Source: Spirochaetaceae bacterium
GTDB taxonomy: Bacteria > Spirochaetota > Spirochaetia > Treponematales > Rectinemataceae
Assembly: GCA_025356015.1 (NCBI GenBank)
Contig: JANXYO010000069.1
Location: 62,001-126,000, forward strand
Length of the DNA stretch: 64,000 nucleotides
Direction: 5' to 3'
Position numbers and translations under genes: made by a program. Below are positions 54,344 through 63,766 of this stretch, in pieces. Position 1 is the stretch's first letter, and each line of letters begins with the position of its first letter. The notes beneath the pieces were generated by a model. It made no database searches and was not told where the DNA came from. It was given only the letters and a program-made list of their open reading frames with translations.

Positions 54344-57213
54344 TTTTCCCTCCATTCCGGGTCCTGTGACTTTATTGGATCGGCCTTGCCAGCGGCCTCG
54401 ATTCTCGTTCGCAGCTCCCTCGCCCTCGCGAGCTCGTCGGCATCGCGGAGCTGGGAGAATATGGTCTCTGCCTCACCGAGGCGGGCAAGGGCCTGGCCAT
54501 AATCGCGGCGGGCCTCGTGGACTTCGGCCAGGATCCGCATGCACCAACCCTGTTCGGTGCGGGACGAGAGGGGACTGGCGAGACGCTGTGCCTCGGTTAC
54601 CCTGTCAAGGGCCTCGTCAAGACGACCAAGGGCAAGCAGGCTCTCGGCCTGGCTGCTCAGGGCAAGGGCTATGAACCTCGGCCAGCCGAGTGCCCTGGCC
54701 GAGGTCTCGAAATCGGAGAGCTGCTCAAGGGCGGCCTCGTGGTCTCCGGTCTGGGCGTAGAAGCAACCGAGGTTGTTGGCGGCGTGGAGGATCGCCTCCC
54801 GATCGCCGACTGCCGCCGCCAGTTCCAGGGCATGCCTTAGATTCGCCCTCGCCGAATCGAAATCTCCGGATCTGGCCATCGCGACACCAAGGTTGGTGAG
54901 GGCCCTCGATGCTGTGGCCATCCTGCCCTCGGCCTCGAACTCGCGGGTGGCGGCGAGGAGGAGGTCCCTGGCCAGGTCCAGCCTCCCCTCGATCAGGCTG
55001 GTCGTGCCGAGGCCGTGCTTCGCCCTCGCGATGAGGATGGGATCACCGCTCTCCCGGGCCGCTTCCATCGCTGCCTCGAAGGATTCCCTCGCCCCTCGGG
55101 CCTCGCCCTGGCGATACTGGGTCCAGCCCGTGCCTATCCGCGAGCGGGCTAGATCGCGAGGCCGGGCAGCATCCTGGGCCATGTTCCTGAGACCCTCGAA
55201 GGCCGCGAGCGATTCGGCGTACTCGCCCCTCGCCCGGTGGAGGTCTCCAAGCCACTCGAGGGCCACCGTGCCGCATTCCTTGACCGTTCCTTCGTCGGAC
55301 CGGGAGAGCGCGGCCCGAAGCCGCTCTATCCCCTCCTCGAGCATGCCCCGATTCTCCCAATAGCTGCCAAGGCCACAGGCGAGACGAAGCGCCGAGCCGC
55401 ACTGCCCCGTGGCAATGAAGTCCTCGTAGGCGGCGATGTAGTCGGGGTATTCCCTGTCGATGCCGCCGAAGTATTCAACCTCGCCGCAACGCGAGCCTCC
55501 GCTTCCACGACCGCACTCGGCAAGCTCGAGGAAGCGGCGCGAGTGCAACTCCCATACGGCGGCTGCCTCTCCCGAGGCCTCGAGCCTCTCCCGGGCGAAG
55601 GCCCTGAGAGTCTCGAGCATGCGGTAGCGCGTCTCGGCCTCGCCCTCCTCCCTGAAGATGAGGCTCTTGTCGACAAGTGAAGCGATCAGGTTGCCCACGC
55701 CCCTGGAAGCGCGCTTCCCACCGGAGAGGGGGCGGAGCAGGACCTCGGCCGATTCAAGGCTAAAGCTGCCCGCGAAGACCCCGAGGGACCGGAAACCGCT
55801 GCGCTCCCTGACCGAGAGGAGGCCATAGCTCCACTGGGCGGCGGCGCGCAGGGTCCTATGCCTCGCCGGCAGGTCGGCCACCTCGGATTCGAGGAAACCG
55901 AGGTCCTCGCCGAGGCGCTTGAGTATCTCGTGGGGGCTGAAGCTCCGTACCCGGGCCGCGGCGAGCTCTATGGCCAGGGGTATGCCCTCGAGGCGCACGC
56001 AGATCTCGGCTATCGGCGGCGCGTTGGCCTCGTTCACCGCGAAACCCGGCCTGGCGACCGTGGCCCTCTCGATGAAGAGGGCCACGGCCTCGTACTGGCC
56101 GATCCTGTGGGCCGTCCTGGGCAGGGCCAGGTCGGGCAGGGCAAGGGGCGCGAGGGGCAGGGTCCTCTCCCAGCGTATCCCGAGGGCCTCCCTGCTCGTG
56201 CCCAGTATCGCAAGCCCCGGACAGGACTCGAGGAGCTCCCCGATCAGGGACCCAGAGGCCATGTCCTGCTCGAGGTTGTCAAAGATGAGGAGGATGCGGC
56301 GGTCGCCGACATAGTCCTTGAGGGCTTCGGCTGGGCTCCTCCCCTCGCGTTCCTTGACCACCAGGACGCGGTTTACCGTCCTCGCTGTGTCTGCGGCGTT
56401 GCGGCAGTTGGAGAGGTCAATGAACCAGACGCCGCCCGCCGCGGCGTCGACGAGCTCTGCTCCCGACTGGAGGGCCAGTCTGGTCTTCCCTGCCCCGCCG
56501 GAGCCGATGATCGTGAGGAGCCTGCAGGCGCCGCCGCCCCTGGCTGCGTCGCCCTGGCCCGAAAGCCCGGGCGCGAAGGCCGAGCGTATCGCCTCGACCT
56601 CGGGCTCCCTTCCCACAAAAAGGGTGGGCTGGAGGGGGAGGTTGTGGGGCTTCCCGTCCAGCGAGGGGAGGGAGGGGAAGCTCACCCTGAGGCCAGGGGC
56701 ACAGACTTGAAAGAGCCTTTCTGGCCTGCTCAGGTCCTTGAGCCTGAAAAGGCCCAGGGGACTGAGCTCGCAGTCGGCCGGCAGGTGATCGACGAGGAGC
56801 TCGAAGCTGGCGAGTGAGCAGACGATCTGGCCGCCGTTGACGAGGGAAAGGATCCTGGCGCAGCGGTTGAGGACGGGGCCGAAGAAGTCCCCGTCACGCT
56901 CCTCGGTCGTGCCCGAGTGGATCGCCATCCTCACGATGATGCCGCCCGAGATCACCCAGGCCTGGGCGGCCAGGCCCGACTGGGCCTCAAGGGCGGCCTT
57001 GAGGGCCGAGCGGGGATCCTGGAATGCGGCGCAGAACGCGTCGCCAACGGTCTTGAAGACATAGCCGCCCTGGGACTCGATCGCCGCCCTGAGGATGGCG
57101 TCGTGCTGTCTGAGAGCCCTGGCCATCTCCCTCTGGTCACCCTCCCACTTGCGGGTGCTGCCCTCGATGTCGGTGAGGAGGAAGCTGAGGGTTCCGCTCG
57201 GCAGCCGAGTCAT
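54340..57213 (-). CDS. class III cyclase-STAND ATPase-TPR signalling protein
   Basis: A 957-residue cytoplasmic protein. Residues 1-170 are a class III cyclase domain (GTLSFLLTDIEGSTRKWEGD with the first metal Asp, TVGDAFCAAFQDPRSAL with the second). A linker leads to a STAND/NB-ARC-type ATPase (P-loop LLTIIGSGGAGKTRLALQ near residue 235, Walker B RRILLIFDNLEQDM, sensor SREALGIRWERTLPLAPL). From about residue 540 to the end come winged-helix and many TPR-like repeats (AKHGLGTTSLIEGRLDLARD, ALTNLGVAMARSGDFDSARA, NNLGCFYAQTGDHEAALEQL). The TPR part should sense a ligand or partner and the ATPase switch the cyclase. Start at 57213 fits the family N-terminus; no strong ribosome site is seen. Confidence 0.9.
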   Translation of the reverse strand: MTRLPSGTLSFLLTDIEGSTRKWEGDQREMARALRQHDAILRAAIESQGGYVFKTVGDAFCAAFQDPRSALKAALEAQSGLAAQAWVISGGIIVRMAIHSGTTEERDGDFFGPVLNRCARILSLVNGGQIVCSLASFELLVDHLPADCELSPLGLFRLKDLSRPERLFQVCAPGLRVSFPSLPSLDGKPHNLPLQPTLFVGREPEVEAIRSAFAPGLSGQGDAARGGGACRLLTIIGSGGAGKTRLALQSGAELVDAAAGGVWFIDLSNCRNAADTARTVNRVLVVKEREGRSPAEALKDYVGDRRILLIFDNLEQDMASGSLIGELLESCPGLAILGTSREALGIRWERTLPLAPLALPDLALPRTAHRIGQYEAVALFIERATVARPGFAVNEANAPPIAEICVRLEGIPLAIELAAARVRSFSPHEILKRLGEDLGFLESEVADLPARHRTLRAAAQWSYGLLSVRERSGFRSLGVFAGSFSLESAEVLLRPLSGGKRASRGVGNLIASLVDKSLIFREEGEAETRYRMLETLRAFARERLEASGEAAAVWELHSRRFLELAECGRGSGGSRCGEVEYFGGIDREYPDYIAAYEDFIATGQCGSALRLACGLGSYWENRGMLEEGIERLRAALSRSDEGTVKECGTVALEWLGDLHRARGEYAESLAAFEGLRNMAQDAARPRDLARSRIGTGWTQYRQGEARGARESFEAAMEAARESGDPILIARAKHGLGTTSLIEGRLDLARDLLLAATREFEAEGRMATASRALTNLGVAMARSGDFDSARANLRHALELAAAVGDREAILHAANNLGCFYAQTGDHEAALEQLSDFETSARALGWPRFIALALSSQAESLLALGRLDEALDRVTEAQRLASPLSSRTEQGWCMRILAEVHEARRDYGQALARLGEAETIFSQLRDADELARARELRTRIEAAGKADPIKSQDPEWREK

Positions 57214-57375
57214 GGCGAGACCCGGTCTCTGACGGCGCCCTTGGGCCGCGAGGGGATCATTAGTGCAATTCAAGGGGATGGGAGCGCATCTGTCAAGATT
57301 AATATATCGATTTCGACCGCGCCTTGACCGAGGCGCGATGGGCGAGCGATGATGCTCCCCAGGAAGGAGGCCTTG

Positions 57376-58140
57376 GTGTTCAGGAACGCGATTGTCAGAA
57401 GGCCCGCAAGCTCCATGGTGCAGGGCATCAGCTCCCACCCCGAGCTCGGGAAGCCGGATTACGAACTCGCCCTCCGCCAGCACTCGGCCTACAAGGCCAC
57501 CTTAAGGCTTTGCGGCCTCGAGCTGCGCGAACTGGACTGCGACGAGAGGTATCCCGATTCCTGCTTCGTCGAGGATGTCGCGGTCTGCACAAAGGCCTTC
57601 GCGATGCTCGCGAGGCCGGGAGCGCCGAGCCGCGCGGGTGAGACCGAGGGCATGGCCGCCCTGCTCGCCGAATACTGGCGCGAGGTCGAGTCGATCAAGG
57701 CGCCCGGCAGCCTCGAGGGCGGCGACGTCATGATGGTCGGCGACCATTTCTACATCGGCCTTTCCGCGAGGACGAACAGGGAGGGGGCCGGACAGTTCAT
57801 GGCAGCCCTGGAGCGCCATGGCCTCTCGGGGAGCCTCATCGAGATGCCCGAACTCCTCCACCTCAAGACCGGCCTGGCCTGGCTCGAGGACGGGACCTTG
57901 CTCACGACCCGGGAATTCCTTGACCATCCCGCCTTCAAGGCCTTCAGAAAGATCGTGGTTCCTGAGCACGAGGCCTACGCGGCCAACTGCATCAGGGTCA
58001 ACGACAGGGTCATCATGCCCTCGGGCTACCCCGAGACCGAAGGCAAGATCAGGGACTCAGGCTTCGCCGTGAGTCTTGTCGACAGCTCCGAATACCGCAA
58101 GCTCGACGGGGGTCTCTCCTGTCTTTCCCTCAGGTTCTAG
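57376..58140 (+). CDS. dimethylarginine dimethylaminohydrolase-like amidinohydrolase
   Basis: A 254-residue amidinotransferase-fold enzyme of the DDAH type, which hydrolyses methylated arginines (or arginine) to citrulline. The GTG at 57376 is chosen because AAGGAGG lies five bases upstream and the protein then begins FRNAIVRRPASSMVQG, the usual start; an ATG at 57349 would translate the ribosome site itself. Catalytic motifs: RYPDSCFVEDVAVCT, KAPGSLEGGDVMMVG, LLHLKTGLAWLEDG (His) and the terminal LDGGLSCLSLRF (nucleophile Cys). It is followed after 17 bases by a Gfo/Idh oxidoreductase on the same transcript. Confidence 0.88.
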   Translation: MFRNAIVRRPASSMVQGISSHPELGKPDYELALRQHSAYKATLRLCGLELRELDCDERYPDSCFVEDVAVCTKAFAMLARPGAPSRAGETEGMAALLAEYWREVESIKAPGSLEGGDVMMVGDHFYIGLSARTNREGAGQFMAALERHGLSGSLIEMPELLHLKTGLAWLEDGTLLTTREFLDHPAFKAFRKIVVPEHEAYAANCIRVNDRVIMPSGYPETEGKIRDSGFAVSLVDSSEYRKLDGGLSCLSLRF

Positions 58141-58157
58141 TACAAGGAGGCAATTCC

Positions 58158-59156
58158 ATGGAAGCCGTCAAATGGGGCGTTCTTTCGATATCGGGTCATT
58201 ATGCCCTTCGCGTCCACCTTCCCCTCTCCCGGCTGAGTGAAGCCAGCATCGTCGGCATCGCAAGCCGTGACGCGCCTAAGGCCAGCGCCGCGGCCGCCCG
58301 GCTCGGCATCCCGAAGGCCTTCGGCTCCTACGAGGCCCTGCTCGCCGATCCGGGGATCGAGGCTGTATATCTGCCCTTGCCGAACAACCTCCACGCCGAG
58401 TGGGCCACCAAGGCCCTCGAGGCCGGCAAGCACGTGCTCTGCGAGAAGCCCCTCGCCATGGACGCCGCGCAGGCGAAGGCGATGGCCGCGGCAGCGAGGT
58501 CGAAGAAGCTCTTGCTCATGGAGGCCTTCATGTACCGCTTCCACCCCCAGTGGAGGAGGGCGAAGGAGATCCTCGACTCGGGCGAGATCGGAAGGGTCCG
58601 CTCGATCGCCTGCTCCTTCTCCTACAATAACGCCGATCCCGCGAACATCCGCAACCGCATCGAGACGGGTGGAGGTGCCCTCTACGACATCGGCTGCTAC
58701 GCCATCTCGGTATCTCGCTGGTTCGCAGGGACTGAGCCCGAGCGTGCCATCTCCCTCGTGCAGCGCGACCCCGTGTTCGGGACGGACAACCTGAGTTCGG
58801 GAGTCCTCGATTTCGGGCCCTCGGGCGCGCGCGCCACCTTCACGGTCGCGACAAAGTGCTTTCCCGTCCAGAGGGTGGAGATCACAGGCGAGCGGGGAAG
58901 CATAGCCCTAGGCCTGCCCTTCAACGCCTACCCCGACGTCCCCATGAGCCTTGATGTGAGCACGGCCCTGGGAACGAGGCGGATCGATGCCGGTCCAGCC
59001 GACCAGTACGGCCTCATGTTCGCGGCCGTCTCGGGGGCGATACGCGAGGGCTCGCTCGCGCCTACCCCTTGTGAGGACGGCGTCGCCAACATGGCTGTCC
59101 TCGACGCCCTCTTCCGCTCCGAGCTGAGCGGGTCCTGGGAGAACGTGAAGGGCTAG
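58158..59156 (+). CDS. Gfo/Idh/MocA-family oxidoreductase
   Basis: A 332-residue NAD(P)-dependent oxidoreductase. The Rossmann half has VKWGVLSISGHYALRVHLPL, where the glycine motif is weaker than usual (SISGHYA), then YLPLPNNLHAEWATKALEAG and VLCEKPLAMDAAQAKAM, the diagnostic EKP motif. The C-terminal half has FMYRFHPQWRRAKEILDSGE and GGALYDIGCYAISVSRWFAG with the active-site-type Asp/Cys/His neighbourhood. Such enzymes act on sugars, inositol or pseudo-sugars; the substrate is unknown. AAGGAGG precedes the ATG. A strong terminator follows. Confidence 0.9.
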   Translation: MEAVKWGVLSISGHYALRVHLPLSRLSEASIVGIASRDAPKASAAAARLGIPKAFGSYEALLADPGIEAVYLPLPNNLHAEWATKALEAGKHVLCEKPLAMDAAQAKAMAAAARSKKLLLMEAFMYRFHPQWRRAKEILDSGEIGRVRSIACSFSYNNADPANIRNRIETGGGALYDIGCYAISVSRWFAGTEPERAISLVQRDPVFGTDNLSSGVLDFGPSGARATFTVATKCFPVQRVEITGERGSIALGLPFNAYPDVPMSLDVSTALGTRRIDAGPADQYGLMFAAVSGAIREGSLAPTPCEDGVANMAVLDALFRSELSGSWENVKG

Positions 59157-59187
59157 GGGCCAGGCAGGAATCGGAGCCGCACGGAAA

Positions 59188-59217
59188 GGGGCGCCCCGTC
59201 GGAGCGCCCCTTTTTTT
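59188..59217 (+). terminator. intrinsic terminator after the DDAH/Gfo-Idh pair
   Basis: GGGGCGC (59188-59194) pairs with GCGCCCC (59204-59210), followed by seven T (59211-59217). AAA before the left arm may also serve the convergent ior operon. Confidence 0.85.
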
Positions 59218-59275
59218 AACTCCGCGCGCTAGGACGAGCGGCGAATTACGAAATCCCGTGCGGCCTTGTAGGCCT

Positions 59276-59863
59276 CTAGGGCGCCTCGCCAAAAAGGGCG
59301 AGGCTCTGGGCCAGGCTCTTTCCCTCCATGAGGTCGCCAAGGGCCGCCTTGAAATGCTCGCTCCCCACACCCGGCATGAGGCCCAGGGCCGCGATGCGCT
59401 CCATCACTGCGACGTTCTGCTCCCTTGGGTCCTCGAGATCGTCCCTCGAGACCACGTGGCAGCTCGCCCCGGCGGAGCGGCACTCATCTTCGACCTCCTC
59501 ACGCGTCACCGCCGGGGCCTCGCCGAGCCTGACCTCGAGGGGCTGGAGGGTCGCGTCGTACCAGACCAGGACGCCGCCGTCCTGCAGATAGGTCCGGGCA
59601 GCGCGCAGGGCCTCGTTGCGCTCGAGGGCGACGACGAGGTCGGCGCCGAGGGGGGACACCAGGGGCGAATGGGCGGCGGCGCCCAGGCGGAGGTGGCTCG
59701 TGACGATGCCGCCACGCTGGGCGAGGCCATGGGTATCGCAGCCCTTGACGACGAGTCCCGCGTGGTCGGCCGCCCTCGCCATGGCCTCGGCGAGGAGGCC
59801 GATGCCCTGGCCGCCGACTCCGATCATGTAGATGTCGAAACTGGATTTCCCCTTGCTTGCCAT
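59276..59863 (-). CDS. iorB: indolepyruvate ferredoxin oxidoreductase subunit beta
   Basis: A 195-residue gamma-domain-type subunit of 2-oxoacid oxidoreductases. It begins FDIYMIGVGGQGIGLLAEAM and has GLVVKGCDTHGLAQRGGIVT, LRLGAAAHSPLVSPLGADLV and YLQDGGVLVWYDATLQP, all matching IorB. Together with IorA it oxidises arylpyruvates from aromatic amino acid breakdown to aryl-acetyl-CoA, reducing ferredoxin. ATG at 59863 has GGGGGAAGGG upstream and follows the iorA stop by 16 bases, so the two form an operon. Confidence 0.92.
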   Translation of the reverse strand: MASKGKSSFDIYMIGVGGQGIGLLAEAMARAADHAGLVVKGCDTHGLAQRGGIVTSHLRLGAAAHSPLVSPLGADLVVALERNEALRAARTYLQDGGVLVWYDATLQPLEVRLGEAPAVTREEVEDECRSAGASCHVVSRDDLEDPREQNVAVMERIAALGLMPGVGSEHFKAALGDLMEGKSLAQSLALFGEAP

Positions 59864-59879
59864 AGCCCTTCCCCCTTTC

Positions 59880-61757
59880 CTATGCCCGCTCGGCATTGAC
59901 GATCGCCCCCGAGGGGCAGATCTGGCGGCAGGAGCCGTCCCCGATGCAGAGGTCGTTCGAGACGACCACCGCCCTGCCCTCGATGATCTGGAAGCTGGGG
60001 CAGCCGAAGCGCTCCACGCAATCGTGGGCGAGGGTGCAGGTCCCCGTGTCGATCCTCACGTGGCGCGCGTACCAGCCGGGCTTTCTCCGGGCCTCCCTGG
60101 TGAACTTGAGCATGCAGGGATGCTTCGCGATGACCACCTTGAATCCGGTCTCCGCCACGGCATCCTTGACGGCCTGGGTGAGCTTGCCCACCTGGTAGGT
60201 GTCGATCTCGCGGATGTTGGTGATTCCCAGGCCCTCGAGCACCGAGCGGACGGGGATCCTGGGCGCCTCGCCGTTGAAGTTCCGCCCCACCCCCGGATGG
60301 TCCTGGTGCCCTGTCATCGCCGTGGTCCCGTTCTCCATCATCACATAGGTGACGTTGTGCGAATTGAACAGCGCGTTGACCACGCCGGGTATGCCCGCGT
60401 GGAAGAAGGTCGAGTCTCCCATGAAGCAGAGGACCCGGCGCTCGTCGTTGTAGATCGAGAGCCCCGCCGCGGTCGAGGTCGAGTGCCCCATCGACAGCAG
60501 GACCCGGCCCATGCGGTAGGGGGGAAGGTAGCCCAGGGTGTGGCAGCCTATGTCGGCCACGGTGATGTCGCTGCCCTCCAGGGCGGCGCGGACGGCCTGG
60601 AAGGCCGTCCTGTGGCCGCAGCCGGGGCAGAGCTGGGGAGGGCGGTCGGGGACCTTGCGCCCGGCCTGCCTGGGAGAGGGGGGCGGGGCCACTAGATCGG
60701 GCCAAGTGGCGGCCAGGATGGCCCGGAGCTTCTCTGGCACGTATTCCCCGATGAGCTCCTCCGGGTCGACCTTGCCGATGATCCTCGTGCGCAGGAGCGC
60801 GTCATAGGCGAGGGACTTGATCTCGGCCTCGAGGATGGGGTCGAGCTCCTCGAGGATCTTTACCTCCTCATGTGAGGAGAGGAAACGCATGACGAGGGAC
60901 CTCGGAAGGGGGATCACCGTCCCGAGCTCGAGGATGTCGGGCGGCTCGGCCGAGCCCTCGAGGGCGTCGAGGAGGGAGAGCCTGGCTGTCCCTGCGGCGA
61001 TGACGCCGCGCTTCGCGTTGCCATTGTCGATGATGCGGTTGAAAGGCGAGGCCTCGAAGCGCTCGCGGACCTGCTCGAGCCTCTTGAGGGCGAAGCGCTT
61101 GAGGGGGAGGACCGAGGCGGCCAGGGGGATGTAGTTCCAGCCCTCGCTGTCGAAACGCGGCCTCCGGTCCAGGGCCTCGGGTCTCCATGGCCCAAAGCTG
61201 ACCTTCTCCTTCGCGTGGCAGACGTGGGTGGTCATGCGCAGGATAACGGCGCTCCGCTTTTCCCGGGCGAGGGCGATGGCCTCCTTCATCATCAGATAGG
61301 CCTCCTGGGCGTCTGCCGGCTCGAGGAGGGGCAGGCAGGCGAGACGCGCGAAATGCCGGTTGTCCTGCTCGTTCTGGCTCGAGTTGGCGCCCGGATCGTC
61401 GCCGAGGAGGACGACCATGCCGCCGGTGATGTCCATCATCGAGAGCTGGACGAAGCTGTCGGCGGCGACGTTGAGGCCGACGCTCTTGAAGAAGACTACG
61501 GAACTGTGGCCGTTGAGCGCGGCGCCAAAGGCCACCTCGAGGGCCACCTTTTCGTTTGTCGAGAACTCGAAATAGAAGGGCCGCTCCGCTGCCGGCATGG
61601 ACTTGATGGCCGAGGCTATCTCCGGGGTCGGTGAGCCGGGGTAGGAGGTGACGACCCTCGTCCCTCCCTCGATCATCGCCCTGACCACGGCCGTGTTGCC
61701 GATCACGATCTCCGAGAATGCGTCCTTGCGGAGCAGCGTGGCTCCCAGCTCCTTCAT
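59880..61757 (-). CDS. iorA: indolepyruvate ferredoxin oxidoreductase subunit alpha
   Basis: A 625-residue TPP enzyme. The N-terminal domain has VVTSYPGSPTPEIASAIKSM and FSTNEKVALEVAFGAALNGH; the TPP domain has LCPGCGHRTAFQAVRAALEG near residue 375, VLLSMGHSTSTAAGLSIY, CFMGDSTFFHAGIPGVVNAL and YVMMENGTTAMTGHQDHPGV. The C-terminal ferredoxin-like tail reads CTLAHDCVERFGCP and CIGDGSCRQICPSGAI: each cluster motif lacks the usual second Cys (Ala and Asp stand there). AGGAGGGG precedes the ATG. It is the first gene of the iorAB operon. Confidence 0.94.
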   Translation of the reverse strand: MKELGATLLRKDAFSEIVIGNTAVVRAMIEGGTRVVTSYPGSPTPEIASAIKSMPAAERPFYFEFSTNEKVALEVAFGAALNGHSSVVFFKSVGLNVAADSFVQLSMMDITGGMVVLLGDDPGANSSQNEQDNRHFARLACLPLLEPADAQEAYLMMKEAIALAREKRSAVILRMTTHVCHAKEKVSFGPWRPEALDRRPRFDSEGWNYIPLAASVLPLKRFALKRLEQVRERFEASPFNRIIDNGNAKRGVIAAGTARLSLLDALEGSAEPPDILELGTVIPLPRSLVMRFLSSHEEVKILEELDPILEAEIKSLAYDALLRTRIIGKVDPEELIGEYVPEKLRAILAATWPDLVAPPPSPRQAGRKVPDRPPQLCPGCGHRTAFQAVRAALEGSDITVADIGCHTLGYLPPYRMGRVLLSMGHSTSTAAGLSIYNDERRVLCFMGDSTFFHAGIPGVVNALFNSHNVTYVMMENGTTAMTGHQDHPGVGRNFNGEAPRIPVRSVLEGLGITNIREIDTYQVGKLTQAVKDAVAETGFKVVIAKHPCMLKFTREARRKPGWYARHVRIDTGTCTLAHDCVERFGCPSFQIIEGRAVVVSNDLCIGDGSCRQICPSGAIVNAERA

Positions 61758-61854
61758 GGCCCCTCCTGGATGCCGCCCGCGCCCGGCTGCCGGGACTGTA
61801 AACCGCCGCGGACGACATGCTAAACTCTGGTTCGACTATCGATGGAGGCATTAG

Positions 61855-63759
61855 ATGGCGTCAAGAGCCGCTTCAGTACGATCCAGACCCTCCGCGGCCT
61901 TCCGCCGCATCCTTGTGCCGGCCTTCCTGGCCCTGCTGGCCTTGCTCGTATCCGCATGCGTGGAATCAAGCCCTGCAGGGCCCCTGGTCTCCCTCGTCCC
62001 GGAAGGCGCCGTCTTCGTCGCGACGATCGACTCACCTGCCCGCCTGGTCAACGCCGCGGCGGACTTCTGGAAGGCTGCGGGCCTCTCGAAGGCTTTTGGA
62101 AGCGAGCTCATTGACTTCCTCACAAAGACAGTGCCAGGCGGCGGGGATGCCGAGCGCTACATCGACGGGGCGAGGCCCATGACCCTCGCAATAATCCCCG
62201 TCGGGCCGGGATCCAAGACGACCCGCACTGTCGTCTATGTCCCGATGCGGGGGCAGAGCGATGCCTTCCTGAAGAAGCTGAGCGACGAGTCCATGAAGCT
62301 CGTCAAGCAGGCCAAGGGCTACGCGGTCTTCGCTACGGGCGAGGGCGAGCTCGCCTTCCCTCCGCAGAAGCCGCTGGACCTTTCCCGCCTATCCCGTTAC
62401 CCCGCGGCCTCGATCAAGTTCTGGGCCGACCCCAAGGCCCTTGGCCTCATCTCCCCGAAGGACGGCTTCAAGCCCATCGAGACCGCCGCCCGCGACTTTG
62501 TCAGCGGTGCTCCCGACAAGGCTGCCGGCCCACTCGCGGCCCTCGGGGAAAGGGGCCTCGCCCTCCTCAAGCAGCTCGGCTCGGCCGACGCCGCCATCGT
62601 CCCCGAGGCCTCGGGCCTCTCGATCCGGCTCGGAGCCTCGGTGCTCGCCGGCAGCGAGGCCGACGCCATCCTCAGGCGAAGCTCGACAGGTCCCTCGGCC
62701 CTCGACTGGGCTGGCCAGCTCAGCGCGACGGCCCTCGTGAGCAGTTCCTGGTCTCTGGATCCGAGCCTCATCGCCGATTACTCGAGAGCGTTCATGAAGC
62801 CCCTGTTCTCCATCCTCAAGATGCCCGCCTCCACCGCGGATGCGATCGTCTCCCTCGAGTCCAGGTGGGCGCTCTCCGCCGGGCCTAGGGGCGTGAGCAA
62901 CGTCGACTTCGAGATCAATCCCGCGGCCTTCACGGATCTGAAGACCAAGGACGCCCTCGCCCTCGCGGCCGCCATCAAACAAGGCTTCTCCATACGGCAC
63001 GAGTTCCTCATCGAGGCCAGGGACGAGGCCGGCCTGGCGCTCTTCATCGCTGGCCTCTCCGGCGACGGGGACATGCAGGCCGTCCTCAAGGCCTATGCCG
63101 ATGTCCTGGGCCTCGGCATCGAGGTCAGGAACCAGGACAGGATGGCCGGCGGCTTCGCCTACGGCGACCTCGGCCTCTCCTTTAAGGTCCTCGATGCGGA
63201 AAAGCTGGCCGCCCTCGGGAAGGACGGCTCTGAGGCAGGAAAGGCGGGCATGGACGCCGTGCTGGACGCCCTGGGAACGAAGTTCGGCATGCGCTGGGCG
63301 ACGGCCCAGGGAAAGCTCGCCGCGACGACGGGCGACTTCAACGAGCTCCGCGGCCTCCTGGCGAGGCCCTCCTCCGCCAGTCCCCTCACGGGCGATCCAG
63401 CCTTCGCCGCCTTCGCCAAGACCCTGCCGGGGAAGGTGGTCTCGGTGGGATCCTTCTCGACCAAGCGCCTCGCCACAATAGTCTCGAAGCTCGGCCCCGC
63501 CCTCTCAGGCAATGACGCGAAGGGCATGCCGAAGTTCGACCCCGGAAGCTTCTCGGCCTGGTACGGCTACCTTTCGACGGGCGCGGGCGATGCCGCAGGC
63601 GGCGGGAACGCGGGCGCCGGCCCCAGCGGCCCACAGGCCAGGGGCCCCGCCGCCACTGCCCTGGGCTCCTGGGTCGAGGGCGGGTTCTTCATCCCATCGG
63701 GAGACGCCGCGGCCCTGATAGAGCTGGCGAGCCCCCTGTTCGGGAAGCAGGGGCAGTAG
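61855..63759 (+). CDS. large lipoprotein of unknown function (DUF3352-like)
   Basis: A 634-residue predicted lipoprotein: basic N-terminus, hydrophobic core LVPAFLALLALLVSAC with lipobox VSAC. The mature part begins GPLVSLVPEGAVFVATIDSP, a pattern of Ala-rich alpha/beta repeats that recalls DUF3352-type proteins, and ends with a Gly/Ala-rich linker (GAGDAAGGGNAGAGPSG) and GSWVEGGFFIPSGDAAALIE. Four or five similar segments (for example GLSIRLGASVLAGSEADAIL and KLAATTGDFNELRGLLARP) suggest internal repeats. GGAGG precedes ATG 61855. It ends seven bases before mazG, so the two may be co-transcribed. Confidence 0.75.
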   Translation: MASRAASVRSRPSAAFRRILVPAFLALLALLVSACVESSPAGPLVSLVPEGAVFVATIDSPARLVNAAADFWKAAGLSKAFGSELIDFLTKTVPGGGDAERYIDGARPMTLAIIPVGPGSKTTRTVVYVPMRGQSDAFLKKLSDESMKLVKQAKGYAVFATGEGELAFPPQKPLDLSRLSRYPAASIKFWADPKALGLISPKDGFKPIETAARDFVSGAPDKAAGPLAALGERGLALLKQLGSADAAIVPEASGLSIRLGASVLAGSEADAILRRSSTGPSALDWAGQLSATALVSSSWSLDPSLIADYSRAFMKPLFSILKMPASTADAIVSLESRWALSAGPRGVSNVDFEINPAAFTDLKTKDALALAAAIKQGFSIRHEFLIEARDEAGLALFIAGLSGDGDMQAVLKAYADVLGLGIEVRNQDRMAGGFAYGDLGLSFKVLDAEKLAALGKDGSEAGKAGMDAVLDALGTKFGMRWATAQGKLAATTGDFNELRGLLARPSSASPLTGDPAFAAFAKTLPGKVVSVGSFSTKRLATIVSKLGPALSGNDAKGMPKFDPGSFSAWYGYLSTGAGDAAGGGNAGAGPSGPQARGPAATALGSWVEGGFFIPSGDAAALIELASPLFGKQGQ

Positions 63760-63766
63760 GAGTACC

